DNA of 34,382 nt from an uncultured Ectothiorhodospiraceae bacterium (GTDB taxonomy: Bacteria; Pseudomonadota; Gammaproteobacteria; Nitrococcales; Nitrococcaceae). The DNA lies in the NCBI GenBank assembly GCA_913057145.1, contig CAJXNJ010000012.1:1-34382 (forward strand), given 5' to 3'. Positions within the stretch are counted from its first letter, which is position 1, and each line of letters opens with the position of its first letter. Below are positions 20,502 to 30,101 of this stretch, piece by piece. Both the position numbers and the translations under genes were made by a program. Below the pieces are notes generated by a model. The model did not search any database, had not been told where the DNA came from, and saw only the letters and a program-made list of their open reading frames with translations.

Positions 20502-23299
20502 AGGGCTTCGATCCGCTGGATCTGCTCTTCGATACGCGCGAGGGCTGAGCGGGCCTCCTCGAGTTTTTCCCGTTCTCGCCCGACCACGTCAGCCGGTGCG
20601 CGATTGACGAAAGACTCATTGGCAAGCTTGCCCTCGGTACGCGCGATTTCGTCCTGAAGGCGCTTCTGCTCCTTGCCAAGGCGGGTGAGCTCGGCGTCCT
20701 TGTCGATGAGGCCTGCCATTGGCACGCGAATCTCCAGCTGATCGACCAAGGCCAGCGCCGACTCCGGTGCCTCTGCGCCTGCCTCAAGCACCTCCACGGA
20801 CTCCAGTCGCGCCAGAAAATCGAGCGCGCCCCGATGGCGCTCTAGGCGCTCAAGATCGGTAGCCGAGGCATTCTGCAGCATGACCGGCAGACGCTTGCCC
20901 GGCGCGATATCCATTTCACCACGAATGCGCCGGATACCCAGGATGAACCGCTGCATCCAGTCGATTTCCGCCTCCGCCTCGGGGTCTTCGCGCCCGGCCT
21001 CGGCGATCGGGTAGGGCTGATCCATGATGGTCTCACCGCTCGCCCCGGCAAGCGGTGCCACCCGCTGCCAGATCTCCTCGGTGATAAAGGGCATGATGGG
21101 GTGGGCAAGCCGCAGCAGTGCTTCAAGCACGCGCACCAGCGTGCGTCGGGTGCCCCGCGCCCTGGCCGCATCGACATCCCCCTGCAGGGCCGGTTTGCTG
21201 AGCTCCAGATACCAGTCGCAGTACTCATCCCAGGTGAATTCATAGATGGCCTGCGCGGCCTGATCCATGCGGTAGCCGGCAATGGCTTCGTTAACCGTGC
21301 GCTCGGTCTTCTGCAGCCGTGAGATGATCCAGCGCTCGGCGGTGCCGAGTTCCACCTCGCCGCCATCCTGTCCGCAGTCCTCGCCCTCGGTGTTCATGAG
21401 CACGTAGCGCGCGGCGTTCCAGAGCTTGTTGCAGAAGTTGCGGTAGCCATCGACCCGGCCCATATCAAAGACCACATCCCGGCCGGTGGTGGCGAGTACG
21501 GCAAAGGTAAAGCGCAGGGCATCGGTGCCATGCGCGGCAATGCCCTCGGGGTAGGCCTTGCGGGTCTGTTTTTCGATGGCCGGTGCGCGCTGCGGCTGCA
21601 TGAGCCCTGTGGTGCGCTTGGTAACGAGCGACTCCAGATCAATGCCATCGACAATGTCGATGGGGTCGAGCACATTGCCCTTGGACTTGGACATCTTGGC
21701 ACCCTCGGAGTCCCGCACCAGGCCGTGGATGTAGACCTCGCGGAAGGGCACATCGCCGCCGAACTTAAGCCCCATCATGATCATGCGGGCCACCCAGAAG
21801 AAAATGATGTCAAAGCCGGTGACCAGCACATTCGTGGGATAGAAGGTCTTGAGCGCCTCGGTCTGCTCGGGCCAGCCAAGGGTTGAGAAAGGCCAGAGGG
21901 CCGATGAGAACCAGGTATCGAGGACATCCTCATCCTGCTTGAGCACCACCTCGGCGCCGAGGCCATGGCGCTCGCGCACTTCGGCTTCGTCCCGGCCGAC
22001 ATAGACATTGCCGTTGCCGTCATACCAGGCCGGAATGCGATGCCCCCACCACAGCTGCCGGCTGATGCACCAGTCCTGGATATCCTCAAGCCAGTTGTAA
22101 TAGGTCTTCGTCCAGTTCTCCGGCACGAATTTGATCTGTCCCTGGCGCACCGCCTGAATGGCAGGCCGGGTGATCTCCGCCCAGCCACCGGGCCGGCCGT
22201 CTTCCTGGGTCTCGCGGGTGAGATCCACAAACCACTGATAGGTGAGATACGGCTCGACAACAGCACCGGTGCGGTCACACCGCGGCACCATCATCTTGTG
22301 CGGATCAATGCCCTCGAGCAGGCCTTCGGCCTCCAGGTCGGCAACAATACGCTTGCGTGCCTCGTAGCGATCGAGCCCGCGATAGGCCTCCGGCGCGTTG
22401 TCATTGACACTGGCATCCTCGGCGAAAATATTGATCGGCGTGCAGCCATGGCGCAGACCGACTTCATAGTCATTGAAATCATGCGCCGGGGTGATCTTCA
22501 GACAGCCGGTGCCAAACTCGGCATCCACATACTCATCGGCCACAATCGGGATTTCACGGCCGACAAGCGGCAGGCGGACCCTGCGGCCGATCAGGTGCTG
22601 ATAGCGCTCGTCCTCGGGGTTAACGGCAACGGCGGTATCACCCAGCATGGTCTCCGGACGCGTGGTGGCCACCACCAGATACTCATCGCTGTCCGCGAGC
22701 GGGTAGCGCAGACGCCAGATCGAGCCCTGCTCCTCGGTGGATTCCACCTCCAGATCGGAGACGGCGGTCTGTAGCACCGGGTCCCAGTTCACCAGGCGCT
22801 GGCCACGGTAAATCAGCCCTTCTTCATGCAGGCGGACGAAGACTTCGCGCACGGCCTCAGACAGGCCTTCATCCATGGTGAAGCGCTCGCGTGACCAGTC
22901 GGCCGAGGCGCCAAGCCGGCGCATCTGCTCGAGGATGGTGCCGCCGGATTGTGCTTTCCATTCCCAGATTTTCTCAACGAATGCTTCGCGGCCGAGGTCG
23001 TGCCGGGTGCTGCCTTCGGCATTGAGCTGGCGCTCGACGACCATCTGTGTGGCGATGCCCGCGTGATCGGTACCGGGCTGCCAGAGGGTGTTGTCGCCAT
23101 GCATGCGGTGATAGCGGATGAGGATGTCCATGAGCGTATCCTGGAAGGCATGGCCCATGTGCAGCGTGCCGGTGACATTCGGCGGCGGGATCATGATGCA
23201 GTAGGGGTTACCCTCGCCGCTCGGCGCAAATCGGCCTTCGCGCTCCCAGGTCTCATACCAGCGCGTCTCAATCTCGGCGGGGTTGTAGGTTTTCTCCAT
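20498..23299 (-). CDS. valS: Valyl-tRNA synthetase
   Basis: The 933-residue class I synthetase charges tRNA-Val. [14 protein letters not shown] (residues 38-51) holds the HIGH-type motif HMGH, and KMSKSKGN begins at residue 535. Between them lies the CP1 editing domain that removes mischarged threonine, including [17 protein letters not shown]. The C-terminal 70 residues form the ValRS coiled coil. ATG at 23299 ([11 protein letters not shown]) is chosen because the 30-residue upstream extension lacks family similarity. In E. coli valS follows holC and pepA; here it stands alone, divergent from lptF. Confidence 0.98.
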   Translation of the reverse strand: MEKTYNPAEIETRWYETWEREGRFAPSGEGNPYCIMIPPPNVTGTLHMGHAFQDTLMDILIRYHRMHGDNTLWQPGTDHAGIATQMVVERQLNAEGSTRHDLGREAFVEKIWEWKAQSGGTILEQMRRLGASADWSRERFTMDEGLSEAVREVFVRLHEEGLIYRGQRLVNWDPVLQTAVSDLEVESTEEQGSIWRLRYPLADSDEYLVVATTRPETMLGDTAVAVNPEDERYQHLIGRRVRLPLVGREIPIVADEYVDAEFGTGCLKITPAHDFNDYEVGLRHGCTPINIFAEDASVNDNAPEAYRGLDRYEARKRIVADLEAEGLLEGIDPHKMMVPRCDRTGAVVEPYLTYQWFVDLTRETQEDGRPGGWAEITRPAIQAVRQGQIKFVPENWTKTYYNWLEDIQDWCISRQLWWGHRIPAWYDGNGNVYVGRDEAEVRERHGLGAEVVLKQDEDVLDTWFSSALWPFSTLGWPEQTEALKTFYPTNVLVTGFDIIFFWVARMIMMGLKFGGDVPFREVYIHGLVRDSEGAKMSKSKGNVLDPIDIVDGIDLESLVTKRTTGLMQPQRAPAIEKQTRKAYPEGIAAHGTDALRFTFAVLATTGRDVVFDMGRVDGYRNFCNKLWNAARYVLMNTEGEDCGQDGGEVELGTAERWIISRLQKTERTVNEAIAGYRMDQAAQAIYEFTWDEYCDWYLELSKPALQGDVDAARARGTRRTLVRVLEALLRLAHPIMPFITEEIWQRVAPLAGASGETIMDQPYPIAEAGREDPEAEAEIDWMQRFILGIRRIRGEMDIAPGKRLPVMLQNASATDLERLERHRGALDFLARLESVEVLEAGAEAPESALALVDQLEIRVPMAGLIDKDAELTRLGKEQKRLQDEIARTEGKLANESFVNRAPADVVGREREKLEEARSALARIEEQIQRIEAL

Positions 23300-23435
23300 G
23301 GCGGCCGCTTGCTCCTCGAGTTTTGCCTGATCCCGACAATGCGCTCGCGGTATGATGGGCACGATCAGCCCGATTGGGAGCGAGCACATTGCAAAAACGC
23401 ATGAAGGTTACCGCAGCCACGGGGTGGCTGTCTTG

Positions 23436-24515
23436 ATGCCGGGTCGGCTGACGCGCTATCTGCTGCGTGAAGTCCTGCTCTCCTGGCTGGCGGTGACGGT
23501 GGTGCTGATCGTGGTGCTGCTCACCAATCGTCTGGTGCAGTTCATGGCCGATGCCGCGGCGGGCGATATCCCGCCGGGGGTGATTTTCACGCTGCTTGGC
23601 CTGAAGGCCGCCGCTAATCTGGGTGTGGTGCTGCCCGGCAGTTTCTTCCTCGGAACGGTGCTCGCGCTGGGCCGGCTTTATCGCGACTCCGAGATGACTG
23701 CCATGGCCGGATGCGGTATCGGCCCGGCGAGGGTCTACCGCGGTATTTTTGCACTCGCGGTTCCGCTGGCGGTCCTTGTCACCGCATTGACCCTGATCTG
23801 GGGGCCGGCTGCCGAGCGCGAGGCCGACCGGGTGATGGTCAATGCCCAGCAGCAGGCGACTTTTGGGGGCGTCCAGCCCGGGCGTTTTCTCACCATGGGC
23901 GATGACACGACGGTTTATGTCGCGCGGGTCAGTGCCGATGGGCAGATGCAGGGGGTCTTTGCTGAGCGCAACCTGCCCGATGGCCGGCAGATTTGGGTGG
24001 CCGATCAGGGCAGACGGGTGATCGATGGCATGGGTCAGGGTGAATTTCTGGTGCTCGAGGAAGGCTGGCGCTATGAGGGTGAGCCCGGCAATGCCGCCTG
24101 GCAGATCATGGGCTATGTCGAGCATGGTGTGCAGATTGCCGAGCCGCCACCGATTGAGCCGGGTGTGGGTCTCGATGCCCAACCGCTCTCGCTGTTACTC
24201 GCCGCCGGCCACGCCGAGGCAACGGCTGAGCTGCAACAGCGTCTTTCATTCCCACTCATGGTCCTGATTCTTGCGCTCGCGGCATTGCCACTTGCCAAGA
24301 CCGAGCCGCGTAGCGGCCGCTACGGCCGTGTTGTAACGGCGGTGCTTTTGTACATGATTTATTTCAACCTGCTCTACACCGCCCGCGACTGGGTCGCCTC
24401 CGAGTCGGTCAGCGCCTGGGTGGGTGTTTTCTGGGTGCATCTACTGGCACTGGCGCTGGTGGTTGCCGGGCTGCGGTTGCGCCTTGGTCTGCGGGCGTTC
24501 CGGGTGGTGCGATGA
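23436..24515 (+). CDS. lptF: LPS export ABC transporter permease LptF
   Basis: The 359-residue inner-membrane permease pairs with LptG and the ATPase LptB to extract lipopolysaccharide and pass it to LptC-LptA. It has the LptF/YjgP layout: three N-terminal membrane helices (GRLTRYLLREVLLSWLAV onward), a periplasmic beta-jellyroll from about residue 130 to 255, and three C-terminal helices. ATG at 23436 matches the usual MxxxRYLxRE start; a GTG at 23424 is possible. A TATGAT box at 23351-23356 could be its -10 element. It overlaps lptG by ATGA. Confidence 0.93.
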   Translation: MPGRLTRYLLREVLLSWLAVTVVLIVVLLTNRLVQFMADAAAGDIPPGVIFTLLGLKAAANLGVVLPGSFFLGTVLALGRLYRDSEMTAMAGCGIGPARVYRGIFALAVPLAVLVTALTLIWGPAAEREADRVMVNAQQQATFGGVQPGRFLTMGDDTTVYVARVSADGQMQGVFAERNLPDGRQIWVADQGRRVIDGMGQGEFLVLEEGWRYEGEPGNAAWQIMGYVEHGVQIAEPPPIEPGVGLDAQPLSLLLAAGHAEATAELQQRLSFPLMVLILALAALPLAKTEPRSGRYGRVVTAVLLYMIYFNLLYTARDWVASESVSAWVGVFWVHLLALALVVAGLRLRLGLRAFRVVR

Positions 24516-25570
24516 AGCGACTCGATCGGTATCTGGCTGCCACGGTCATCGGCGGTGCACTCGCCGGGTTGATGGTGATTGTGGCGCTCAGCTTTGTCTT
24601 TGAGTTCATCGATGAGGCCGATGACATTGGTCGCGGCAGTTATGACCTTGCCTCCGCCATGCTGGTGGTCGCGCTCTCCATGGTTCAGCGGGCTTATGAG
24701 GCTTTCCCCATGGCTACCCTGATCGGTGCGCTGGTGAGTCTTGGCGCACTGGCTGCCCGCAGTGAGCTGGTGGTCATGCGTGCAGTGGGGGTTTCGGTGG
24801 CGCAGATTGCGCGGGCCGTGGTGGCTGCCGGTGTGCTTCTGGCGCTGGTTGCAGCCGCCCTTGGTGAGTGGGTGGCGCCCCCGGCCACAAGGCTCGCACA
24901 GTCCGTGCAGGCAGAAGCACTTGGCGGGCCCGTGGGTGCTGTCGGTGGGGGTTTCTGGGCGCGGGATGGTGATTATCGGATCCGTGCCGAACAGGTCCTG
25001 CAGCCGGATCTGCTCGCTGATGTGCGGGTCTATCAGGTGGGTGAGGGCCGGCTTTCGCGGGTCATTACCGCGCCGCAGGCGAGCTTTGTGGATGGACAGT
25101 GGAGGCTTGCCGAGGCAACGGTCACCGACTTCTACGACAATCGGGTCGAGGTGAGATCTGTCGCCAGCGTTTCAATGGGTGGGGAACTCCAGCCCGAGAC
25201 GCTGGAGGTGGTCGTCGTGGATGCGACGACGCTCGCGGCGAGCGAGCTGTTGCGCTATATCGGCTATCTCACGGCCAACGACATGAACGCCGATACCTAT
25301 GCGCTGGCTTTATGGGTGAAGATCGCAACGCCTCTTGCCACCATGGTCATGCTGCTTTTAACCGTGCCACTGGTTTTTGGCTCTCAGCGAAGCGGCGGTG
25401 TCGGCCAGCAGATTTTCCTCGGCGTTCTCATCGGGCTTGCGTTTTTCCTGCTCAATCGCTTTTTGGGCAATGTCGGGCTGGTCTACGGACTGCCGCCAGC
25501 ATTGAGCGCGCTGGCACCGACGCTGCTGTTTCTGGCGATCGCGCTGGTTGCCCTTAAGCAAGTGCGCTAA
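24512..25570 (+). CDS. lptG: LPS export ABC transporter permease LptG
   Basis: The 352-residue partner of LptF begins MKRLDRYLAATVIGGALAGL. It has the same six-helix layout with a central periplasmic jellyroll (about residues 125-260). ALVSLGALAARSELVVMRAVGVS near residue 78 is the coupling-helix region that contacts LptB. Its C-terminal GGVGQQIFLGVLIGLAFFLL is typical of LptG. The four-base overlap with lptF indicates coupled, stoichiometric synthesis. The stop overlaps the inserted AAA/DUF4143 gene by four bases. Confidence 0.93.
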   Translation: MKRLDRYLAATVIGGALAGLMVIVALSFVFEFIDEADDIGRGSYDLASAMLVVALSMVQRAYEAFPMATLIGALVSLGALAARSELVVMRAVGVSVAQIARAVVAAGVLLALVAAALGEWVAPPATRLAQSVQAEALGGPVGAVGGGFWARDGDYRIRAEQVLQPDLLADVRVYQVGEGRLSRVITAPQASFVDGQWRLAEATVTDFYDNRVEVRSVASVSMGGELQPETLEVVVVDATTLAASELLRYIGYLTANDMNADTYALALWVKIATPLATMVMLLLTVPLVFGSQRSGGVGQQIFLGVLIGLAFFLLNRFLGNVGLVYGLPPALSALAPTLLFLAIALVALKQVR

Positions 25571-26715
25571 AGACTGTTCCAGCTTTTGACTTGAATGCCG
25601 TTATGTTCGGTGTTGTCGCTGCCGCCGTAAATTACCGTTGGTTCGTGAGCCAGAGTGCCCGCCATGGGTAACCAGCGTTTCAAACCGGAGAAGAAGTCCC
25701 GGTTGAGTGTTTGCCCCGCTTTGATCTCGATCGGCATTAAACCTTCGGCAGTCTCGATGATCAGGTCGACTTCATTGCCGTTGCTGTCACGCCAGAAATA
25801 AAAGGCCGGGCGCTTGCCCTGATTGAGATGATTTTTGCGCAGCTCACTGACAACCCAGGTTTCAAAGATGGCGCCGCGAAGCGGATGTGTCGCGAGTTGC
25901 TCGGGTTTATGAATGCCAAGCAGCCAGCACAACAGGCCTGTATCCAGAAAATACAGTTTAGGCGCCTTGATTAAGCGCTTGTTGAAATTGGCATGATGAG
26001 GGCGTAGCAGAAACAGCAGATAACTGGCTTCCAGAACTGATATCCAGGCCTTGGCGGTCTTGCTATCGATGCCGCAATCATTGGCTAGCGATGAGGTGTT
26101 GAGGATTTGCCCGCTTCGTCCCGCGCACAAACCAACAAAACGCTGAAAAGTCTCAAGATCCTTTACGTTTAAGATCTGGCGAATATCACGCTCAACGTAG
26201 GCGGTGACGTAAGCGGGAAACCACTGTCCGGGTGAGAGCGGTCGATCAAAAAGTGCCGGATAACCACCCAGCCATAGCGCTTTATCGGCATCAGTTGCTG
26301 CCAGCCCGGTTGCTGAGAGTTCCCTATGGCTTAACGTCAACAGATCGATAAAGGCGCTGCGTCCGGCGAGTGATTGGGAGACGCTCGAGAGCAGGCCGAA
26401 TTGCTGTGATCCGGTCAGGATGAAACGGCCCGTACGGCCATCTGCATCGACATTGGATTGTAAATACGAGAACAGTTCCGGAGCGCGTTGGATTTCATCC
26501 AAAACTGCTCCGTCCTTCACGGATGCAAGAAAACCTCGAGGGTCATCGCAGGCCATCTGCCGGATATCCGGGTCTTCCAGCGAACGATAGGGATGTTCAG
26601 AGAAAACTTTACGAGCAAGGGTTGTCTTTCCCGATTGACGTGGCCCCGTGATGGTCACGATAGGAAAGCCAGCCAGGAGCTGGGCGATAAGCGGCTCGGC
26701 GGTTCTTGGAATCAT
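25567..26715 (-). CDS. AAA-family ATPase with C-terminal DUF4143
   Basis: The 382-residue protein starts with an AAA_14 domain: Walker A GPRQSGKTT at residues 24-32, Walker B in GAVLDEIQRAPEL, and FILTGSQQFG as sensor 1. The DUF4143 half follows with YVERDIRQILNVKDLETF and LYFLDTGLLCWLLGI. It ends with NEVDLIIET and PIEIKAG, which resemble the D...E-x-K pattern of PD-(D/E)xK nucleases. Such ATPases are widespread, mobile and of uncertain role. The base composition is visibly AT-richer than the lpt genes, and it sits between lptG and an RDD gene as a lone minus-strand gene, suggesting acquisition. Confidence 0.9.
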   Translation of the reverse strand: MIPRTAEPLIAQLLAGFPIVTITGPRQSGKTTLARKVFSEHPYRSLEDPDIRQMACDDPRGFLASVKDGAVLDEIQRAPELFSYLQSNVDADGRTGRFILTGSQQFGLLSSVSQSLAGRSAFIDLLTLSHRELSATGLAATDADKALWLGGYPALFDRPLSPGQWFPAYVTAYVERDIRQILNVKDLETFQRFVGLCAGRSGQILNTSSLANDCGIDSKTAKAWISVLEASYLLFLLRPHHANFNKRLIKAPKLYFLDTGLLCWLLGIHKPEQLATHPLRGAIFETWVVSELRKNHLNQGKRPAFYFWRDSNGNEVDLIIETAEGLMPIEIKAGQTLNRDFFSGLKRWLPMAGTLAHEPTVIYGGSDNTEHNGIQVKSWNSL

Positions 26716-26776
26716 GGTGTCGAGGATAACAGATTATGCAAATCTGGAAAACAATTCCATATTTACATAACTTTAC

Positions 26777-27208
26777 TTAGCGGCGTTTGGGCTCGAGGTA
26801 GAGGTAGGTCTTGGAGAGCCGGTCGTGCCAGGTGAGGCCCTCGCGATCGAGCATGGCCCAGAGAAAACCGGCTCCGGCCGGCAGCCAGGAGAGAATGGCC
26901 GTGACAAAGCGATGGGTGGCAGCGCGGACGGTCACCGGCTTGCCCTCGGCATCCACCAGGCGCAGCCGCCAGGCCTGCATGCCCAGTGTCCGCCCGGCTT
27001 TCACCCAAAAGCCGATGAAAAACGCATAGGCAACAGCAAGCAGATAGACCCGGAAAAGCCCGTCATTGGCACCGGCCGCCTCGCCACCCTGCAAGGCAAT
27101 CCACAACATCCCCGCGCCCATCCACAGTGCGATCAACAGCATGCCGTCATAGAGCACAGCGGCCAGACGGCGCAGGAGACTGGGGCGGTTTTCAACAGGC
27201 ATCACCAT
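26777..27208 (-). CDS. RDD family membrane protein
   Basis: The 143-residue protein has RRLAAVLYDGMLLIALWMG at its start (the Arg and Asp of the RDD signature) and KAGRTLGMQAWRLRLVDAEGKPV in the middle. The late WHDRLSKTYLYLEP carries the final Asp. Three transmembrane segments are visible. RDD proteins are small inner-membrane proteins; some are proposed ion antiporters, but the role here is unknown. RDD genes are often found near lptG in gammaproteobacteria, so the AAA gene probably interrupted an older neighbourhood. The start could be either M of MVMPVEN. Confidence 0.85.
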   Translation of the reverse strand: MVMPVENRPSLLRRLAAVLYDGMLLIALWMGAGMLWIALQGGEAAGANDGLFRVYLLAVAYAFFIGFWVKAGRTLGMQAWRLRLVDAEGKPVTVRAATHRFVTAILSWLPAGAGFLWAMLDREGLTWHDRLSKTYLYLEPKRR

Positions 27209-27225
27209 AGCGACATGATACGGCT

Positions 27226-27273
27226 TTGCTCGGCGTTGGGGTATGCTCTTGCCGCAACGCCGGGCAATTTTTT
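27226..27273 (+). terminator. Intrinsic-terminator-like hairpin in the kinase gene leader
   Basis: TTGCTCGGCGTTG (27226-27238) pairs with CAACGCCGGGCAA (27255-27267) over 13 bp with one G-T wobble. It is followed at once by six T residues (27268-27273), a good intrinsic terminator on the plus strand. No plus-strand gene ends here, since the upstream neighbour is divergent. It therefore lies in the leader of the histidine kinase and could act as an attenuator. Alternatively TTGCCG (27249-27254) and TTTAAT (27271-27276), 16 bases apart, may be the kinase promoter overlapping it. Confidence 0.55.
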
Positions 27274-27288
27274 AATCGGGGGCCATGT

Positions 27289-29298
27289 TTGCCAGCCATC
27301 GCGCTTCGAATCTGGGTGTCTGCGCTGCTGATCGGCTTTAGTACGTTCGCGCCCGCTGATGACTCGATACTGCGTTTCACGGATGGAGACAACGCGGTTG
27401 CCATCGAGGGGCATTGGCAATTCCTGGATGACCCGGATGCAGCGCTTGATATTGCAGCGGCCCGCGAGGCGCTGCAGCGCGGGCAGTTTGAAGCGCTTGA
27501 GCAAAGCCTCAACCGCGGCTATACAACCGCGGCAAGCTGGCTCTATGTGCGCATTGCCCGTGATGAGGGTGCACCCGCCAACCTCTATCTGCTGCTGGAG
27601 CCGGTGTATCTGGATGAGGTTGATGTCTTTGTTCTAAAGCGCGGCGCTGATGGCACCGGCGAGATCACGCAGCATCGTTTCGGTGATCACCGCCCGATTA
27701 GCGAGCGGGCGCTGCCGCAGACCCGGGCTGTTCTGCCGCTTGCGCTCAGGGCAGATGAACCAGTGGATGTGTTCGTTCGCATTCGCTCATTGAGTACGCA
27801 TTTATTTGAGGCGAAGCTCCTGGATGAGGCCTCCATGGAGCGCGCCGTGCAGTGGCGATTGCTTGCGCATGGCGGCTATGTTGCCGTGGCGTTCGCGCTC
27901 GCGCTGGTCCATTTCCTGCTGGCCTATCGGTTGCGTGATCGGGTGCTGCTCATCTATGCCGCTTATGTGATGGGTCTGGGCATTGGTTATGCGGCTATCG
28001 AGGGGATCAGCGCCCTCGTTTTCACGCAGAGTATTCATCTTTTCAATGACTGGCTGGTGAGTATTGGCACAGGGCTGAGTTTTGTGCTGATTGCCTGGCT
28101 TGTCATGGTGATTTTCAAGACCGGCGAACAGCATCGCTGGACGCATTACTTCCTCTGGGCGGTGGTCGTGCTTGGGGCAGCTGCGTTTTTATCAACGGGT
28201 ACAGCGCTCTACCCGCAGATCTCTCAGTGGCTGTTCCTCTCGGGGCTTGCCTTTGTTTTTATCGCGCTGTATCTCGCCTGGGTGCATTACCGCGCCGGTG
28301 ATCCAGCCGGTCGCCTATTTCTCATCGCGTTCACGGTCTCGGGCATCGGGGCGATTGTTTCGTTCTTGCGCATTCTCGGTCTGCTGCCGGTCAATCCTCT
28401 GACTCAGCACGCCATTCAGCTCACGTCCTTTGCGCACATGATGCTCATGAGTCTGGCGCTCTCCGAGCGAGTGCTGGCCGCAGAGGATGCCGCCAAGACC
28501 GCCCTGAGAAACGCGGAGAGCAGAGCGGTGACTCTGGCCAATGAAATGACAGAGAAGCTTGCCGAGAGCAAACGCGAATTGGAGCGCACTTTGATGCGTG
28601 AGCGCGACTTGCGAGGTGAGCAGGCGGCTTTCATCGACACCATCAGTCATGAATACCGAACGCCGTTGTCGGTGCTTCAGACCAATGTTGATATCCTGCA
28701 CAGCCGGGGTGAGTTGAGCGAATCGCGTTTCGCGGCCATGGGCTCGGCGTTGAAGCGTCTCGGGGGAATTTTCGATGATGCCCTGCAAACGCATCGGTTG
28801 GGACGGCCGCCTGAGATTGCCCTGCAGCCATTGAATCTGGTGGCCGTATTAAAGGAGACGGTTGCCGATTGGCAGAGCGCGCATCCGGACTGCCCGGTGC
28901 ATTTCGACCCGCCGGCTGTATCGATACCCGCCGAAGCGGATCGGCGGATGATTCAGTTGATTCTATTCAATCTGCTCGATAACGCCTTTAAATATCGTTA
29001 TACGCAAACTAGCGATGCGGGTATTCGCATCCATCTGTCAGCGCTTGATGGCTGGGTGAGGCTGGCCATCTCAAATGCCATTGACCCGTCGGTCGGCATT
29101 GACCGATCCAATCTATTGGAGCGGTTCGTCAGAGACGCGGGTGCGGCTGAACAGCCCGGCCATGGACTCGGGCTCTACCTGGTGCGTCGAGGTGTCGAGG
29201 AGATGGGTGGTCGGGTAACCATTGATCAGGAGGATGAGGGGCGTTTTTGTGTGGTCGTCGAACTGCCGCAAGCGCCGGAAGGAAACGATGAGCATTAA
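27289..29298 (+). CDS. 7TMR-DISM sensor histidine kinase
   Basis: The 669-residue protein has a signal peptide (to FAPADD, about 24). Residues 30-175 form a periplasmic 7TMR-DISMED2 domain, a carbohydrate-binding-module-like jellyroll family (YLLLEPVYLDEVDVFVL and VDVFVRIRSLSTH). Seven membrane helices follow to about residue 400 (7TMR-DISM_7TM), then a coiled coil. The HisKA domain carries SHEYRTPL with phospho-acceptor His454. The ATPase domain has the N box NLLDNAFKY (Asn565) and G2 box GHGLGL (624-629), but the DxGxG box is replaced by SNAIDPS. TTG at 27289, six bases after GGGGG, is the best start; TTG at 27226 falls in the hairpin. It overlaps the regulator gene by 11 bases. Confidence 0.88.
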   Translation: MPAIALRIWVSALLIGFSTFAPADDSILRFTDGDNAVAIEGHWQFLDDPDAALDIAAAREALQRGQFEALEQSLNRGYTTAASWLYVRIARDEGAPANLYLLLEPVYLDEVDVFVLKRGADGTGEITQHRFGDHRPISERALPQTRAVLPLALRADEPVDVFVRIRSLSTHLFEAKLLDEASMERAVQWRLLAHGGYVAVAFALALVHFLLAYRLRDRVLLIYAAYVMGLGIGYAAIEGISALVFTQSIHLFNDWLVSIGTGLSFVLIAWLVMVIFKTGEQHRWTHYFLWAVVVLGAAAFLSTGTALYPQISQWLFLSGLAFVFIALYLAWVHYRAGDPAGRLFLIAFTVSGIGAIVSFLRILGLLPVNPLTQHAIQLTSFAHMMLMSLALSERVLAAEDAAKTALRNAESRAVTLANEMTEKLAESKRELERTLMRERDLRGEQAAFIDTISHEYRTPLSVLQTNVDILHSRGELSESRFAAMGSALKRLGGIFDDALQTHRLGRPPEIALQPLNLVAVLKETVADWQSAHPDCPVHFDPPAVSIPAEADRRMIQLILFNLLDNAFKYRYTQTSDAGIRIHLSALDGWVRLAISNAIDPSVGIDRSNLLERFVRDAGAAEQPGHGLGLYLVRRGVEEMGGRVTIDQEDEGRFCVVVELPQAPEGNDEH

Positions 29299-30028
29299 GG
29301 TCGTACTGATTGAAGATGATCATGATCTCGGCGCGGCGCTCTCCGAATATTTGGAGTTATCCGGGTTCCAAGTCCATTGGGTGGCATCGGGCATTGAGTT
29401 TTATGCGCTGGCTGCAGAAACATCGGAGTTTCAGGTCGCGATTGTTGATATTGGGCTTCCCGACCAATCCGGGCTGGTGCTCGCAGAATATATCCGTCGC
29501 AATTCGCAGGCCGGCGTGATTGTGCTCACCGCCAATGACTCGGTGGAGCGCTCGGCGGAGAGTTATCGCCTGGGTGCGGATCTTTTCATGGCAAAGCCCG
29601 TAGACAATGACGTATTAGTCGCGGCCATTGCCTCCATGGCCGAGCGCTCCAGGCAGCGTGTGTTGGTGTCAGCAGGCGGTGATACGGGCGATTCTTCAAG
29701 GCCGAGCAACTACTGGCGCTTTGACGAGCGCCGCCGTCAGTTGACTGCGCCGGACGGCGAGGTTATCAGCCTTACCCGTCAGGAATGCCGGGTGTGTGCC
29801 CTGTTGGCTGCCGCCCCTCAGCAGTCTGTCGAGCGGGCTGAGGCGCTGGAGGTGATGTACGGCCGACAGGATGACTCCGCTCAGCGCGCGCTGGATACGC
29901 TTTTCAGTCGGTTGCGCCGCAAAATCACCAACATCACTGAACAGCCCGCGCCGATTCTCACCGACTACGGCATTGGGCATAGCTTCAGTGAGCCGTTGGA
30001 AGTCATTCAGCTGGATTGTCACAGTTAG
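29288..30028 (+). CDS. OmpR/PhoB-type response regulator
   Basis: The 246-residue regulator has an intact receiver domain: acidic pair Asp10-Asp11, phospho-acceptor Asp54 (VDIGLPDQSG), Thr81 (VLTAND) and Lys103 (MAKPVDND). Residues about 145-235 form a winged-helix DNA-binding domain, from EVISLTRQECRVCALLAA to ALDTLFSRLRRKI and ILTDYGIGHSF. The ATG at 29288 lies inside the end of the kinase gene, so the two are translationally coupled and form a cognate pair. The next gene is tpsB, only 113 bases on. That makes the secretion system its most likely target. Confidence 0.92.
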   Translation: MSIKVVLIEDDHDLGAALSEYLELSGFQVHWVASGIEFYALAAETSEFQVAIVDIGLPDQSGLVLAEYIRRNSQAGVIVLTANDSVERSAESYRLGADLFMAKPVDNDVLVAAIASMAERSRQRVLVSAGGDTGDSSRPSNYWRFDERRRQLTAPDGEVISLTRQECRVCALLAAAPQQSVERAEALEVMYGRQDDSAQRALDTLFSRLRRKITNITEQPAPILTDYGIGHSFSEPLEVIQLDCHS

Positions 30029-30072
30029 TCAGAATTACTGAGTTTTCGGTTTTTCTTGTCACAATTTGTGGG

Positions 30073-30101
30073 TTGGTCCGACCAGAGTGCCTACCTAGAC
30101 T
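30073..30101 (+). promoter_or_regulatory. Candidate sigma70 promoter for the two-partner secretion genes
   Basis: TTGGTC (30073-30078) and TAGACT (30096-30101) are separated by 17 bases, each matching four of six consensus positions. The predicted start near 30108 gives a leader of about 35 bases to the tpsB ATG at 30142. Weak hexamers would fit a promoter that needs an activator. Confidence 0.4.
30074..30084. repeat. Inverted repeat over the candidate -35 box
   Basis: TGGTC-C-GACCA is an 11-bp inverted repeat with perfect 5-bp arms, overlapping the candidate -35 hexamer upstream of tpsB. It could be an operator; the binding protein is unknown. Confidence 0.35.

Noticed and set aside
21965-22774. 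269-codon plus-strand frame opposite valS
   Set aside because: It is entirely antisense to the conserved ValRS catalytic and editing domains, with no ribosome-binding site or family features.
23268-24182. 304-codon minus-strand frame opposite lptF
   Set aside because: It is antisense to lptF with a composition typical of a shadow frame (rich in His, Gln and Arg).
30029-30060. Possible intrinsic terminator after the response regulator (TCAG-AATTA-CTGA followed by T-rich sequence)
   Set aside because: The stem is only four base pairs and AT-rich, too weak to call; read-through into tpsB is equally likely.
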